Source: Mycobacterium sp. SMC-8
GTDB taxonomy: Bacteria > Actinomycetota > Actinomycetes > Mycobacteriales > Mycobacteriaceae
Assembly: GCF_025263565.1 (NCBI RefSeq)
Contig: NZ_CP079865.1
Span: 1,364,001 to 1,428,000, forward strand
Direction of reading: 5' to 3'
DNA length: 64,000 nt
Below are positions 36,462-44,355 of the stretch, one piece after another (within the stretch, counting starts at the first letter, position 1; each line of letters starts with the position of its first letter). The notes below the pieces were generated by a model that saw only the letters and a list, made by a program, of their open reading frames with translations, made no database searches and was not told where the DNA came from. The translations under genes were made by a program, and so were the position numbers.

Positions 36462-37298
36462 CTAGAGCCGAGCGCGCCCTGCCGGCGAGCTGGCCTTGAG
36501 TTTGCGCATCTGCCCGGTAATTGCTTCTTCGGTCGGGATCCTCTCGACGCTTGATGCGCCGAAGAACCCACTCACACCCTGGGTCCGGTCAAGGACGTAT
36601 TGCACATCCGCCGGTTCGACAATCGGCCCGCCGTGACAAAGCACGAGAATGTCGGAGTCGACAGCGCGCCCCGCTTCGGCGATCGCTTGAACGGCCGTCA
36701 CGCACTCGTCGAGCGATCTCGATGTTTGGGCTCCGATCGTGCCGGACCGGGTCAACCCCATATGCGCCACGAGGATATCGGCGCCGGCCTCTGCCATGGC
36801 TTTGGCGTCGTCAGGTGTGAACACATAGGGAGCCGTGAGCAGACCCAACTCACTGGCATGCCGCACCATCTCGACTTCCAGGCTGTAGCTCATACCGGTC
36901 TCCTCCAGGTTCAGGCGGAAGGTACCGTCAATCAATCCGACAGTGGGAAAGTTCTGCACTCCGGCGAAACCGAGGTCAGCGAGTTGGCGCAAGAACACAC
37001 CCATGTCGCGAAAGGGATCGGTGCCGCAGACGCCGGCCAGGACCGGAGTGTGGTCTACAACAGTGAGGATCTCGCGGGCCATATCCAAGACCACCGCATT
37101 GGCATCGCCGTAGGGCATGAGGCCCGACAGCGATCCACGTCCGGCCATCCTGTAGCGACCGGAGTTGTAGATGACGATCAGGTCTGCTCCACCAGCTTCG
37201 GCACACTTGGCGGACAGCCCGGTTCCAGCGCCCGCGCCGATGATCACGCGTCCTGTCGCGATCTCATCTCGCAGGACACGTAACACGCGACCGCTCAT
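36462..37298 (-). CDS. PEP-hydrolase-like TIM-barrel protein, copy 2
   Basis: A 278-residue paralogue of the gene at 30743, very similar throughout (shared [72 protein letters not shown]). Differences cluster in the helices and the C-terminus ([13 protein letters not shown]). Its ATG overlaps the stop of the upstream Tm-1-like gene by 4 bp. In plant Tm-1 and fungal relatives these two domains form one polypeptide, so the two proteins probably act together. The chemical reaction is unknown; the family name rests on distant similarity to PEP-utilising TIM barrels. Confidence 0.85.
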   Translation of the reverse strand: MSGRVLRVLRDEIATGRVIIGAGAGTGLSAKCAEAGGADLIVIYNSGRYRMAGRGSLSGLMPYGDANAVVLDMAREILTVVDHTPVLAGVCGTDPFRDMGVFLRQLADLGFAGVQNFPTVGLIDGTFRLNLEETGMSYSLEVEMVRHASELGLLTAPYVFTPDDAKAMAEAGADILVAHMGLTRSGTIGAQTSRSLDECVTAVQAIAEAGRAVDSDILVLCHGGPIVEPADVQYVLDRTQGVSGFFGASSVERIPTEEAITGQMRKLKASSPAGRARL

Positions 37299-38533
37299 GA
37301 ATGCCTTTCGCGAATATCTGGATACGCCACCTGCATCAGATCGTGTAGCCGCGACGCCATTGCGACGCCGAACTCGGGATCATTCAGAGTCATGTCGAGC
37401 ACTTCCAGCGGAATCTCGGGGTTGAGATTCTCTGACAGCGCCTTCTCAAGTGCTGCGTCGGCTTCGGGCCAGAAGAAACTCCCGCCTTCCACGTCAATGC
37501 CCGACACTCCCCGTAACGGAAAATACACCGCCGAAGGCCCAGTCGCGGCATTAACCTTCGACGCAATTTCCTTACCGATCAGCTCGTTTTCCGACGGAGT
37601 GGTCCGCATCAAGGTAACCGTAGCATTGTGCCGATGGAATCGACGTGTCGAAAACCTCTCTGGCACAGTATCTTCTGGGCCGAAGTTCACCATATCGACG
37701 GCTCCGACGGAAACGACCTGCGGTATACCGCGCCGTCCAGCGGCCGTCAGGCGATCCGGTCCGGCGGAAAAGACACCGCCCACGAGGTTGTCGGCCAACT
37801 CGGTGGTGGTTGTGTCCAACATGCCGTCCACAAGTCCGGCATCGATGAGGCCTTCGAGCGCCTGGCCGCCCGCCCCCGTGGCATGAAACACGAGAACTTC
37901 ATACCCACGAGCCTCGAGGTACTCACGGGCGGCAGTGACGCAAGGAGTGGTGAGGCCGAACATGGTCGCTCCGATAACGCGCCCATGACCCGAGCTCGGC
38001 ACTTCAGTGCGTTTCGCCAGTCCGGCCGCTGCAGCCGCGGCGTTGTTGAGGATCTTCGCGCTGATCCGATTGATTCCGGCGATATCCACTATCGAGTTCA
38101 TCATGGTGATATCGGTATTGCCCACGTAGGCCCGCGTGTCTCCAGAGGCAACGGTAGACACAAGGAGTTTCGGCGTGCCTACCGGCAACTCGCGCATCGC
38201 GGCGCTGACAAGAGTCGAACCTCCCGTGCCCCCAAGCCCGGCGACCGCATCGAGATGGCCTTCGGCGTGGAGTCGCCGCAGAAGAACGCCCGCGCCTGCC
38301 GCCATCTTGTTGAGTGCTTCGGCACGGTCTCCACGCTCGCGAAGCTCCGTGAGCGACGTTCCCGCAAGCTCAGCGACTACTTGGTTACTGTGATCGGCTT
38401 CTATCCCGACGGGATCCTGCACGCCGGCATCAATAACGATCACATCAACGCCATTGTCGTACAGCCGATCTCGCAAGTACGCATACTCGCGACCCTTCGT
38501 GTCGAGCGAACCGACCAGCACTATCTTCTTCAC
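37295..38533 (-). CDS. Tm-1-like ATP-binding domain protein (UPF0261)
   Basis: A 412-residue protein of the UPF0261/Tm-1-like family. It begins [23 protein letters not shown], has IDAGVQDP, then [35 protein letters not shown] and [39 protein letters not shown], the expected domain I and II features. The last part has [11 protein letters not shown] and [21 protein letters not shown]. Plant Tm-1, the tomato mosaic virus resistance protein, has this domain fused to the TIM-barrel domain found here in the next gene. The bacterial substrate is unknown. It starts the minus-strand operon Tm-1-like / TIM-barrel / Cys-rich / aminotransferase; an IS630 copy lies about 200 bp upstream. Confidence 0.87.
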   Translation of the reverse strand: MKKIVLVGSLDTKGREYAYLRDRLYDNGVDVIVIDAGVQDPVGIEADHSNQVVAELAGTSLTELRERGDRAEALNKMAAGAGVLLRRLHAEGHLDAVAGLGGTGGSTLVSAAMRELPVGTPKLLVSTVASGDTRAYVGNTDITMMNSIVDIAGINRISAKILNNAAAAAAGLAKRTEVPSSGHGRVIGATMFGLTTPCVTAAREYLEARGYEVLVFHATGAGGQALEGLIDAGLVDGMLDTTTTELADNLVGGVFSAGPDRLTAAGRRGIPQVVSVGAVDMVNFGPEDTVPERFSTRRFHRHNATVTLMRTTPSENELIGKEIASKVNAATGPSAVYFPLRGVSGIDVEGGSFFWPEADAALEKALSENLNPEIPLEVLDMTLNDPEFGVAMASRLHDLMQVAYPDIRERHS

Positions 38534-38737
38534 CTTGCCTCCAATTCGTAACTAAGCCATTGCGGGTTCACTACGCGGGTTCACATGTGCTCACAGTTGC
38601 GGCGGCGGCGCCCGTAATCCACGCGAGAAGGGTGGCGCCGGGGCGTACGACTAAGCCCGTTCTCCGGTGCCGAACGAAGGGGCGCGCCACATCACGCGCG
38701 TGCCTGCCTTGGCGCTGAAGATGCAGCTGCGCAGCTA

Positions 38738-39840
38738 GTGTCATGCGTCATTAATTAGTTTACAGTGTGGGATGATGGTGTATGCCGTCATCTGCGCTGG
38801 TGATCAGTTCTGAGGATCGCGTGACGTTGGAGTCGTGGACGCGGTCGACGACGGCATCTGCCGGTCATGTCGAGCGGGCCCGGATCGTGCTGGCGGTGGC
38901 TGATGGTGCCGGCACCTCTGGCGCAGCCCGGCAGGTGGGAGTCTCGCGACCGACGGTGATCAAATGGCGGGATCGATTCGCCGCGTACGGGATTGATGGA
39001 CTTGCCGACGAGCCTCGCAGCGGTCGACCCAAGACTGTCGACGACGCGGCGATCCTGGCAGCCACCCTGGAGCCGCCGCCGGAGGTTCTGGCGGTCACCC
39101 ACTGGTCGAGTCGACTGCTCGGTAAACACCTCGGCGTGGGGGACGCCACGGTCGCCCGGGCCTGGCGCCGTTACGGGGTCAAACCCTGGCGCCGGGAGAC
39201 CTTCAAGTTCTCCACCGACCCGGAGCTGGAGGCCAAGGTCCGCGACGTAATCGGCCTCTACTTGAACCCGCCGACCAACGCGATCGTGTTGTGCGTAGAT
39301 GAAAAGTCCCAGATTCAAGCCCTCAACCGGACCCAGCCGATCCTGCCGCTGCGTCCCGGGTTGCCCGAAAAAGCGACCCATGACTACCAGCGCAACGGCA
39401 CCGCCACCTTGTTTGCCGCACTCGAGATCGCCACCGGCAAGGTGACCGACCGCTGCTATGAGCGGCACGGCAAAGCGGAGTTCCTCGACTTCCTCAAAGC
39501 GGTCGCCCGCGCTTACCCCCGACGGAAACTGCACGTGGTGTGCGACAACTACCACACCCACAAGCATGCCGACATCAACGCCTGGCTGGACAAGAACCCC
39601 CGCGTGACACTGCATTTCACGCCGACCTCAGGATCCTGGCTGAACATGGTCGAGGTGTTCTTCTCGATCATCACCCGCCAAGCCATCCGCCGTGGCTCGT
39701 TCAACAGCGTCAAAGAACTGATGGCCGCCATCGCCGCGTTCATCCAAGGCTGGAATCAGCGCTGCCACCCATTCGTGTGGACCAAATCCGCAGACGACAT
39801 CCTGCCCCATACCCGTAAACCAAATTCAGACGCGAGACAC
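38738..39840 (+). mobile_element. IS630-family insertion sequence
   Basis: A 1103-bp element flanked by the TA duplication typical of IS630/Tc1 (38736-38737 and 39841-39842). The terminal inverted repeats are GTGTCATGCGTC...TTTAC on the left and, inward from the right, GTGTCTCGCGTC...TTTAC. The transposase spans nearly the whole length. Confidence 0.85.
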
Positions 39841-39843
39841 TAG
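38782..39843 (+). CDS. IS630-family transposase
   Basis: A 353-residue transposase. The N-terminal helix-turn-helix region has GTSGAARQVGVSRPTVIKWRDRFAAYGIDGLADEPRSGRPK. The DDE residues are in IVLCVDEKSQIQAL, LHVVCDNYHTHK and SGSWLNMVEVFFS, as usual for IS630. The coding frame ends ...DARH at the last base of the element; the stop codon TAG is formed by the TA target duplication plus the first host base. It appears intact. Confidence 0.92.
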   Translation: MPSSALVISSEDRVTLESWTRSTTASAGHVERARIVLAVADGAGTSGAARQVGVSRPTVIKWRDRFAAYGIDGLADEPRSGRPKTVDDAAILAATLEPPPEVLAVTHWSSRLLGKHLGVGDATVARAWRRYGVKPWRRETFKFSTDPELEAKVRDVIGLYLNPPTNAIVLCVDEKSQIQALNRTQPILPLRPGLPEKATHDYQRNGTATLFAALEIATGKVTDRCYERHGKAEFLDFLKAVARAYPRRKLHVVCDNYHTHKHADINAWLDKNPRVTLHFTPTSGSWLNMVEVFFSIITRQAIRRGSFNSVKELMAAIAAFIQGWNQRCHPFVWTKSADDILPHTRKPNSDARH

Positions 39844-40355
39844 CGCGCCGAAACACGTCGCACTGCAGGGTTTTCGGCGACATCGATACTCTCCAACCTG
39901 GTTCACAAGCAAAAGGTCGCAAGCTGCCGGCTCCATCCGCAGGCCCCGCAAGGGAAGCGGTCGAGCCGGCCATGCTTCTTCACGTTGTGTGACGTGGATC
40001 ATTATGTACCGAAAGTGTGCCGTTAGACAAGGGGCCTCGCCTCTCGCTGGCGCCGTTGCGGCGATTTTTGATAAACGACCAAGATTTCGGACCTCTTGTG
40101 GAATAGTTCTGGTACACCTCAGTTGGACGATGCAGCTGACCCGCGGCGCGACGAGCGTTTCCTCGGCTGACCGCGCAGATCAGCCCTTCCTCCCCGGAGG
40201 GTGTTCTGTCAGCTTGTCCGGGAAGCCCAGGAAATAAGCCGACGGTGGCCTGAACCGCAGGCGTGGTGGCTGTGAGCGTTCGCCGTCGCCGCCGACCTTC
40301 CCGCTTCACTTCCCACTGGACGGACCCGAACACGATACGAAGGTGTAGGAGACGG
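39844..40355. other. Intergenic stretch with no recognised gene
   Basis: This 512-bp stretch right of the IS630 element shows no convincing coding frame. It holds the fourth TGTACC-N5-TGTGCC motif (40005-40021) and a single half-site-like GGTACA at 40111-40116. Before the IS630 insertion it was probably the upstream region of the Tm-1-like operon. Confidence 0.5.
40005..40021 (+). promoter_or_regulatory. TGTACC-N5-TGTGCC direct-repeat motif, site 4
   Basis: TGTACCGAAAGTGTGCC, one base different from sites 1 and 2 in the second half and sharing TGTACC/TGTGCC with site 3. It lies about 165 bp to the right of the IS630 element. Without that element it would be roughly 370 bp upstream of the Tm-1-like gene. 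Confidence 0.55.
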
Positions 40356-40610
40356 ATGAACATATGGAAGGCAGTGCACATCACTCTGCCCGCCACGCTT
40401 ACTGCTCACGAGATTTCGGATCATGTCATCGCGCAGATCCGCATCATCGCCACGGAGGCAGGCGAATTTGTCAACGGAGTTCGCGTGGGCCTTCCGATTT
40501 CCCGGAGCGACGGGTGGTGTATCTGGACTGCGTCGTACTTGCCGGGCCCACCTACGGCGTTCCCCGCATCCGTGACCGCCAGTGGCGAGCCACGTATCGG
40601 AAGCGAATGA
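40356..40610 (+). CDS. Short hypothetical protein
   Basis: An 84-residue frame with a good GTAGGAGA site 5 nt before its ATG. The first 50 residues (MNIWKAVHITLPATLTAHEISDHV, EAGEFVNGVRVGLPISRS) look protein-like, while the end is Pro/Ser-rich and could be out-of-frame translation after a truncation. I do not recognise a family. It stands between an island border and the response regulator, whose convergent stop is 17 bp away. It may be the remnant of a longer gene. Confidence 0.35.
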   Translation: MNIWKAVHITLPATLTAHEISDHVIAQIRIIATEAGEFVNGVRVGLPISRSDGWCIWTASYLPGPPTAFPASVTASGEPRIGSE

Positions 40611-40626
40611 CGCAGCTTGAACTCGG

Positions 40627-41313
40627 TCAGAACTCGCTGAGGTAGGTCAGCACCGCGAGGACTCGGCGGTCGCCGTCGTCGGAGAGCGGGAGCTTCGCGA
40701 AGATGCCGCCGACGTGCTTGCGCACCGCCGCCTCGGACACGACGAGCCGCTGTGCGATCTGGGCGTTGGTCAGGCCCTGGGCCATGAGTCCGAGGACTTC
40801 CTCCTCGCGGGGTGTCAGCGCCGACAGCACGCCTTTCCTGCGCGAGGCGCCGACGAGGGCGACGACGATATCAGGGTCGATGATCATGGATCCGGCGGCG
40901 ATGTCACGGACCGCGTCGAGGAAGTGGCGGACATGCGCGACTCGGTCTTTGAGGAGGTAGCCGAGACCGCCGCGGCCGGTGTCAGCGGTGCGATCGAGCA
41001 GTTGGTCCAGTGAGCCCACCGAGGTGTATTGCGACAGGATGACCACCGGAAGGCCGGGTGTGGCCCGCCGGAGTTCGATCGCAATCCCGATGCCCTCATC
41101 GGTGTGCGTAGGCGGCATCCGGACGTCGGTGATCACCACGTCCGGGGCATGAGTCCGCGCCGCGGCGCGCAGCTCGTCGGCCGATTCGACCGCCGCGCAC
41201 ACCTTATGGCCGTCCGATTCCAGGACGCTGACGATCCCGGCGCGCAGCAGCGGGGCGTCCTCGGCGAGGACGATCCTCAGAGGGTCACGACCGTCTCTCG
41301 TCACACCGGGCAT
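40627..41313 (-). CDS. NarL/LuxR-family response regulator
   Basis: About 228 residues from the ATG at 41313. Residues 10-130 are a receiver domain with acidic residues in VLAEDAP, the phosphorylated Asp (about residue 63) in VVITDVRMPP, and the Lys in GYLLKDR. The C-terminal helix-turn-helix is LTPREEEVLGLMAQGLTNAQIAQRLVVSEAAVRKHVGGIFAKL, of the LuxR type. Its start overlaps the 3' end of the histidine kinase gene by 13 bp, so the two form a cognate pair. Targets are unknown; no direct-repeat operator was recognised nearby. Confidence 0.9.
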   Translation of the reverse strand: MPGVTRDGRDPLRIVLAEDAPLLRAGIVSVLESDGHKVCAAVESADELRAAARTHAPDVVITDVRMPPTHTDEGIGIAIELRRATPGLPVVILSQYTSVGSLDQLLDRTADTGRGGLGYLLKDRVAHVRHFLDAVRDIAAGSMIIDPDIVVALVGASRRKGVLSALTPREEEVLGLMAQGLTNAQIAQRLVVSEAAVRKHVGGIFAKLPLSDDGDRRVLAVLTYLSEF

Positions 41314-42527
41314 CGCATGCTCACCTCGGTGGGTCCGCCAGTGGGGCTCGAGATCGTCAGTGTGCCGTTGCCGGCCTCGACGCGAGCGATCAAGGTGGCC
41401 AGCCCCCGGCCGGGACGGAGCACGGCGCCGCCGCATCCGTCGTCGCGAATCGTGAGCCGCCACAGGTCCTCATGCCGTCCGGCGGTGAGGGTGACGGTCG
41501 ACGCCGAAGCGTGTTTGACGATGTTCGTCAGCGCCTCGTTGAGCACTAGGTAGGCGGTGTGCTCGACCGCCGGCGGCAGGCGCCGGGGGACCTCGGTATC
41601 GCCGAAGGCGACGTGGACCGGCAACGGGTAGGGGCCGACCAGGTCGGTGACGGCCGCGATCAGACCGTGCTCGGTGAGTGCCCGGGGCATGATGCCGAGC
41701 AGCACCGAACGCAGTTCGGCAGCGATGTCGTCGACCTGGCGGTGCGCGTCGGCGGCCAGACGGCCCGTGTCGTCGTCGCCGTGGGCGTTCTCGGCGATCC
41801 CTAGCGTCAGGGCCAGCGCCACCAGCCGGTGCTGCACACGGTCGTGCAGGTCGCTCTCGATGCGCCGGCGCTCCTGTTCGACCGCGGTCAACAGCGCGGT
41901 CCGGGATTGCTCGAGCCGGGCCACTTCGCGTTGCAACGCCTGCGGATCGGTCAGCGCGGCACCGGCGAGCTGCCCCAGCGCGGCGGCGTAGGCGCCGACC
42001 AGATAGGCCGTCAGGATCAGGAATCCGGCGCCCAGCAGCGCCGCGATCCACGCCTCGCCGGAGCTGTCGACCAACCACAGCGCGACGTTGATCGGCTCGC
42101 CCGGCCGGACCAGCCACGGCGCGGCCACCATCACGGTGGTCAGAATCGCCAGGAAGCCCACCATCACCACGCCCAGCGGTCCGGTGATCAACGCGGTGAA
42201 CAGCACATAGCCGACCTGACGCGGGGTTGGCAGGCGCTGCTCGGCACGGGCCCCGGCCAGGTCGCCGCGGATGCGTTCCGCGGTCTGTTCGTCGATCAGC
42301 GACAGGCGGGCGCATTCCACCTCCAACAGCGGCGACGACACCGCGTTACGCAACGAACGCGACACTCCCAGAACTAGTGTCAACGGCATACCGACGATCA
42401 GAACGGCGCTCAGTACCCCACCGAACAACGTGCACACCAGTGCCCGCCAGGGCCACGCCGACAGCAGATACCGCGGCCCCGACGCCATCGCAGCGCCCAA
42501 CGACGGAGCCGGAGCCAGGACCATCAT
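41301..42527 (-). CDS. Sensor histidine kinase (HisKA_3 type)
   Basis: A 408-residue membrane kinase. Hydrophobic segments lie at about residues 28-56, 106-140 and 158-190, followed by a coiled region with the dimerisation/phosphoacceptor motif EQERRRIESDLHDRVQHRLVAL (His228). The ATPase domain has LNEALTNIVKHASAS (N box) and RDDGCGGAVLRPGRGLATLIARVEA (G boxes). The extracytoplasmic part is very short, so it likely senses a membrane state or a partner protein. Its ATG overlaps the stop of the CPBP protease gene (ATGA), which suggests that the protease is that partner. Confidence 0.88.
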   Translation of the reverse strand: MMVLAPAPSLGAAMASGPRYLLSAWPWRALVCTLFGGVLSAVLIVGMPLTLVLGVSRSLRNAVSSPLLEVECARLSLIDEQTAERIRGDLAGARAEQRLPTPRQVGYVLFTALITGPLGVVMVGFLAILTTVMVAAPWLVRPGEPINVALWLVDSSGEAWIAALLGAGFLILTAYLVGAYAAALGQLAGAALTDPQALQREVARLEQSRTALLTAVEQERRRIESDLHDRVQHRLVALALTLGIAENAHGDDDTGRLAADAHRQVDDIAAELRSVLLGIMPRALTEHGLIAAVTDLVGPYPLPVHVAFGDTEVPRRLPPAVEHTAYLVLNEALTNIVKHASASTVTLTAGRHEDLWRLTIRDDGCGGAVLRPGRGLATLIARVEAGNGTLTISSPTGGPTEVSMRCPV

Positions 42528-43399
42528 GCGAGTTTAGGTCCACCGGTATTCCGGCTGATCACGATCACCGTGACGAAGGGCAGCAGGCCGACGCACAGCA
42601 GGAATGTGGTGTCGTTGATGCCGACAGTGTCGCCGAAGACGTGGAGCATGCCGGCCGAGGCGACGAGATTGCTACCGGCGTGCAGCATCGCGCCCGGCCA
42701 GACCGAGTCGGTCGCCGACCACAGCCAGCCGATGAGGAACTCCAGCAGAATGCTCAGCGGCAGCCACCACAGCATGCTCCAAATCGCCTCTGCCGCAACG
42801 GTTCCGCCGCCGAAGTAGCCGACCCAGGGTAACGGCCAATGCCACACCCCCCAGATGAGGCCGGTCAGAAAAGTGGTAGCGACCGGGCGTCCGGGCACCA
42901 ACCGGTCCCGCAGATACGCCGTCCACCCATACTCCTCACCCCAGAAGATCGGCGCCGTCACCACGCATACGGCCGGCCCGGCTGCCAGATACACCCACGC
43001 GGCGGTGCTCATCTCGAACTGCTGCGGCGACCACATTCCGGCGAGCACCGCGACGGCCACGGCGAGAAGCAGCACTGCCCACGGAATGGTCGTGGCGGCG
43101 AGGTAATACGGCCAGGACGACCGCCAGTTCGGGCGCAGACCGGAATCGGCGAAACCCTGTCGGGTGATCCACCGCCGGACCACGCACGCCGCGATGGCCG
43201 GCACGAAGGCCGCGGTGGCCAGCTGGGTCAGCGGGTTGTCGAGCGATCCACCGAGGAGATGCACCACCGTCCACGGAATCCACGCTCCGGGGAACGCGAG
43301 GCCCAAAAACCAGCGGACGCCACGGCGCCGCTGTTCTGGCGGTTCGCGCAGCGCGATCTCGACGGGGTTACGGCAGCCGGTCGTCGATGAGGCATTCAT
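42524..43399 (-). CDS. CPBP-family intramembrane metalloprotease
   Basis: A 291-residue membrane protein from the ATG at 43399. The CPBP (Abi/Rce1-like) motifs are present: GEEYGWTAYLRDRL, with the paired catalytic Glu, then LIWGVWHWPLP, with the His of motif 2, and MLHAGSNLVASAG, motif 3. There are about eight hydrophobic segments. Prokaryotic CPBP proteins process membrane peptides or act in bacteriocin immunity and signalling. It is the first gene of a three-gene operon with the kinase and response regulator, an arrangement similar to peptide-sensing systems. Confidence 0.83.
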   Translation of the reverse strand: MNASSTTGCRNPVEIALREPPEQRRRGVRWFLGLAFPGAWIPWTVVHLLGGSLDNPLTQLATAAFVPAIAACVVRRWITRQGFADSGLRPNWRSSWPYYLAATTIPWAVLLLAVAVAVLAGMWSPQQFEMSTAAWVYLAAGPAVCVVTAPIFWGEEYGWTAYLRDRLVPGRPVATTFLTGLIWGVWHWPLPWVGYFGGGTVAAEAIWSMLWWLPLSILLEFLIGWLWSATDSVWPGAMLHAGSNLVASAGMLHVFGDTVGINDTTFLLCVGLLPFVTVIVISRNTGGPKLA

Positions 43400-43515
43400 C
43401 CCTTGAGTCCACCGGAGCACGGGTCCCACGTCGGTCACCTGCGCGCCCGGCTGACGGTAGCGCGTGCGCTACCGTCGGCGGCGTCGGCCGCGCCGGAATC
43501 CTCGGCGCTGCCCGG

Positions 43516-44232
43516 CTACTGCGACGGCGGGAAGTCCTCGACGATGGCCGCGGCAGACTCGCCGATAATCGCGCGCATCGCCTGTTCGGCCTGCTCCTCC
43601 TCGCCCATCCTGATCGCCCGTGCCACTTCGTCGTGCAAGGCGATCGCCGCAATGTTGGGCTTCTCCGGCATCATGCCGTGATGGGTGCGACCGGCGAGTA
43701 CCTCGGCAACCACCCCGGTCAGCGCCCGGAACATCTCGTTTCCGCTGGCCTCAAGCAGAGTCTGATGAAACAGCTTGTCCGCGTTGAGGTAGGCGTCCAG
43801 ATCACCGGTCCGCCCGTGCACCACCATGTCCGACACCGCCGTCGCCATGATCCGGCACTGGTGCGGACTGGCCCGCCGCGCGGCCAGCGCCGCCGCCGCC
43901 GGTTCGAACCCCAGCCGCAGTTCCGAGAGTGAAACCAGTTGCGCGCTACGGTCGCCCACGTCCAGCCGCCACCGGATCACCACGGGGTCGAAGACATTCC
44001 ACCTATCCGCGGGCTGGACGGTGATCCCGACCCGGCGCCGCGATTCGACCATGCCCATGGACTCCAGCACCCGGACCGCCTCCCGCGCGACGCTGCGGGA
44101 CACCCCGTGCTCGGCGCTGACGCCCTCGAGTGTGAGAACCCCGCCGGCCGGGTACCGCCCGGACACGATGCCGGTGCCCAGCGCAGTCACCAGACTGCCG
44201 TGGAGCGCGCCTGCATACGGCCGATCGAGCAC
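43516..44232 (-). CDS. FadR-type GntR regulator (FCD domain), likely gluconate regulator
   Basis: A 238-residue regulator. The winged helix is YPAGGVLTLEGVSAEHGVSRSVAREAVRVLESMGMVESRRRVGITVQP; the FCD effector domain follows, with metal-ligand positions in LNADKLFHQTLLEASGNEMF and ALHDEVARAIRMGEEEQAEQAM. It is divergent from gluconokinase and gluconate permease genes, matching GntR regulators of gluconate use in actinobacteria such as C. glutamicum GntR1/GntR2. The palindrome at 44296-44312 in the shared promoter is its probable operator; gluconate or 6-phosphogluconate is the likely inducer. Confidence 0.85.
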   Translation of the reverse strand: MLDRPYAGALHGSLVTALGTGIVSGRYPAGGVLTLEGVSAEHGVSRSVAREAVRVLESMGMVESRRRVGITVQPADRWNVFDPVVIRWRLDVGDRSAQLVSLSELRLGFEPAAAALAARRASPHQCRIMATAVSDMVVHGRTGDLDAYLNADKLFHQTLLEASGNEMFRALTGVVAEVLAGRTHHGMMPEKPNIAAIALHDEVARAIRMGEEEQAEQAMRAIIGESAAAIVEDFPPSQ

Positions 44233-44295
44233 TGGTTGATCATGCCAGACCGACCGGAGGCCCGAAAAGAGCTACTGATTCCTGAAACGCTATTG

Positions 44296-44312
44296 CAATG
44301 ATCTGATCATTG
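44296..44312. promoter_or_regulatory. Palindrome CAATGATC-T-GATCATTG, GntR-type operator
   Basis: A perfect 8+1+8 palindrome in the divergent region between the FCD regulator (starts 44232) and gluconokinase (starts 44356). FCD-GntR regulators bind short palindromes like this one. Confidence 0.7.
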
Positions 44313-44320
44313 ATGGACAC

Positions 44321-44336
44321 TGTGTGACGTCACACA
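44321..44336. promoter_or_regulatory. CRP/GlxR-like palindrome TGTGTGACGTCACACA
   Basis: A perfect 16-bp palindrome 19 bp before the gluconokinase ATG. Against the CRP/GlxR consensus TGTGA-N6-TCACA it differs by one base in each half (TGTGT-N6-ACACA). In C. glutamicum GlxR (the cAMP receptor protein) controls gntK and gntP, so a carbon-source control site here is reasonable. Confidence 0.5.
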
Positions 44337-44355
44337 CACTGATAGGGCAGAGGTC

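Noticed and set aside
38562..38584. Direct repeat GCGGGTTCAC-TAC-GCGGGTTCAC upstream of the Tm-1-like gene
   Set aside because: A single tandem pair without other copies in the window; does not match the TGTACC motif, so no regulatory claim is made.
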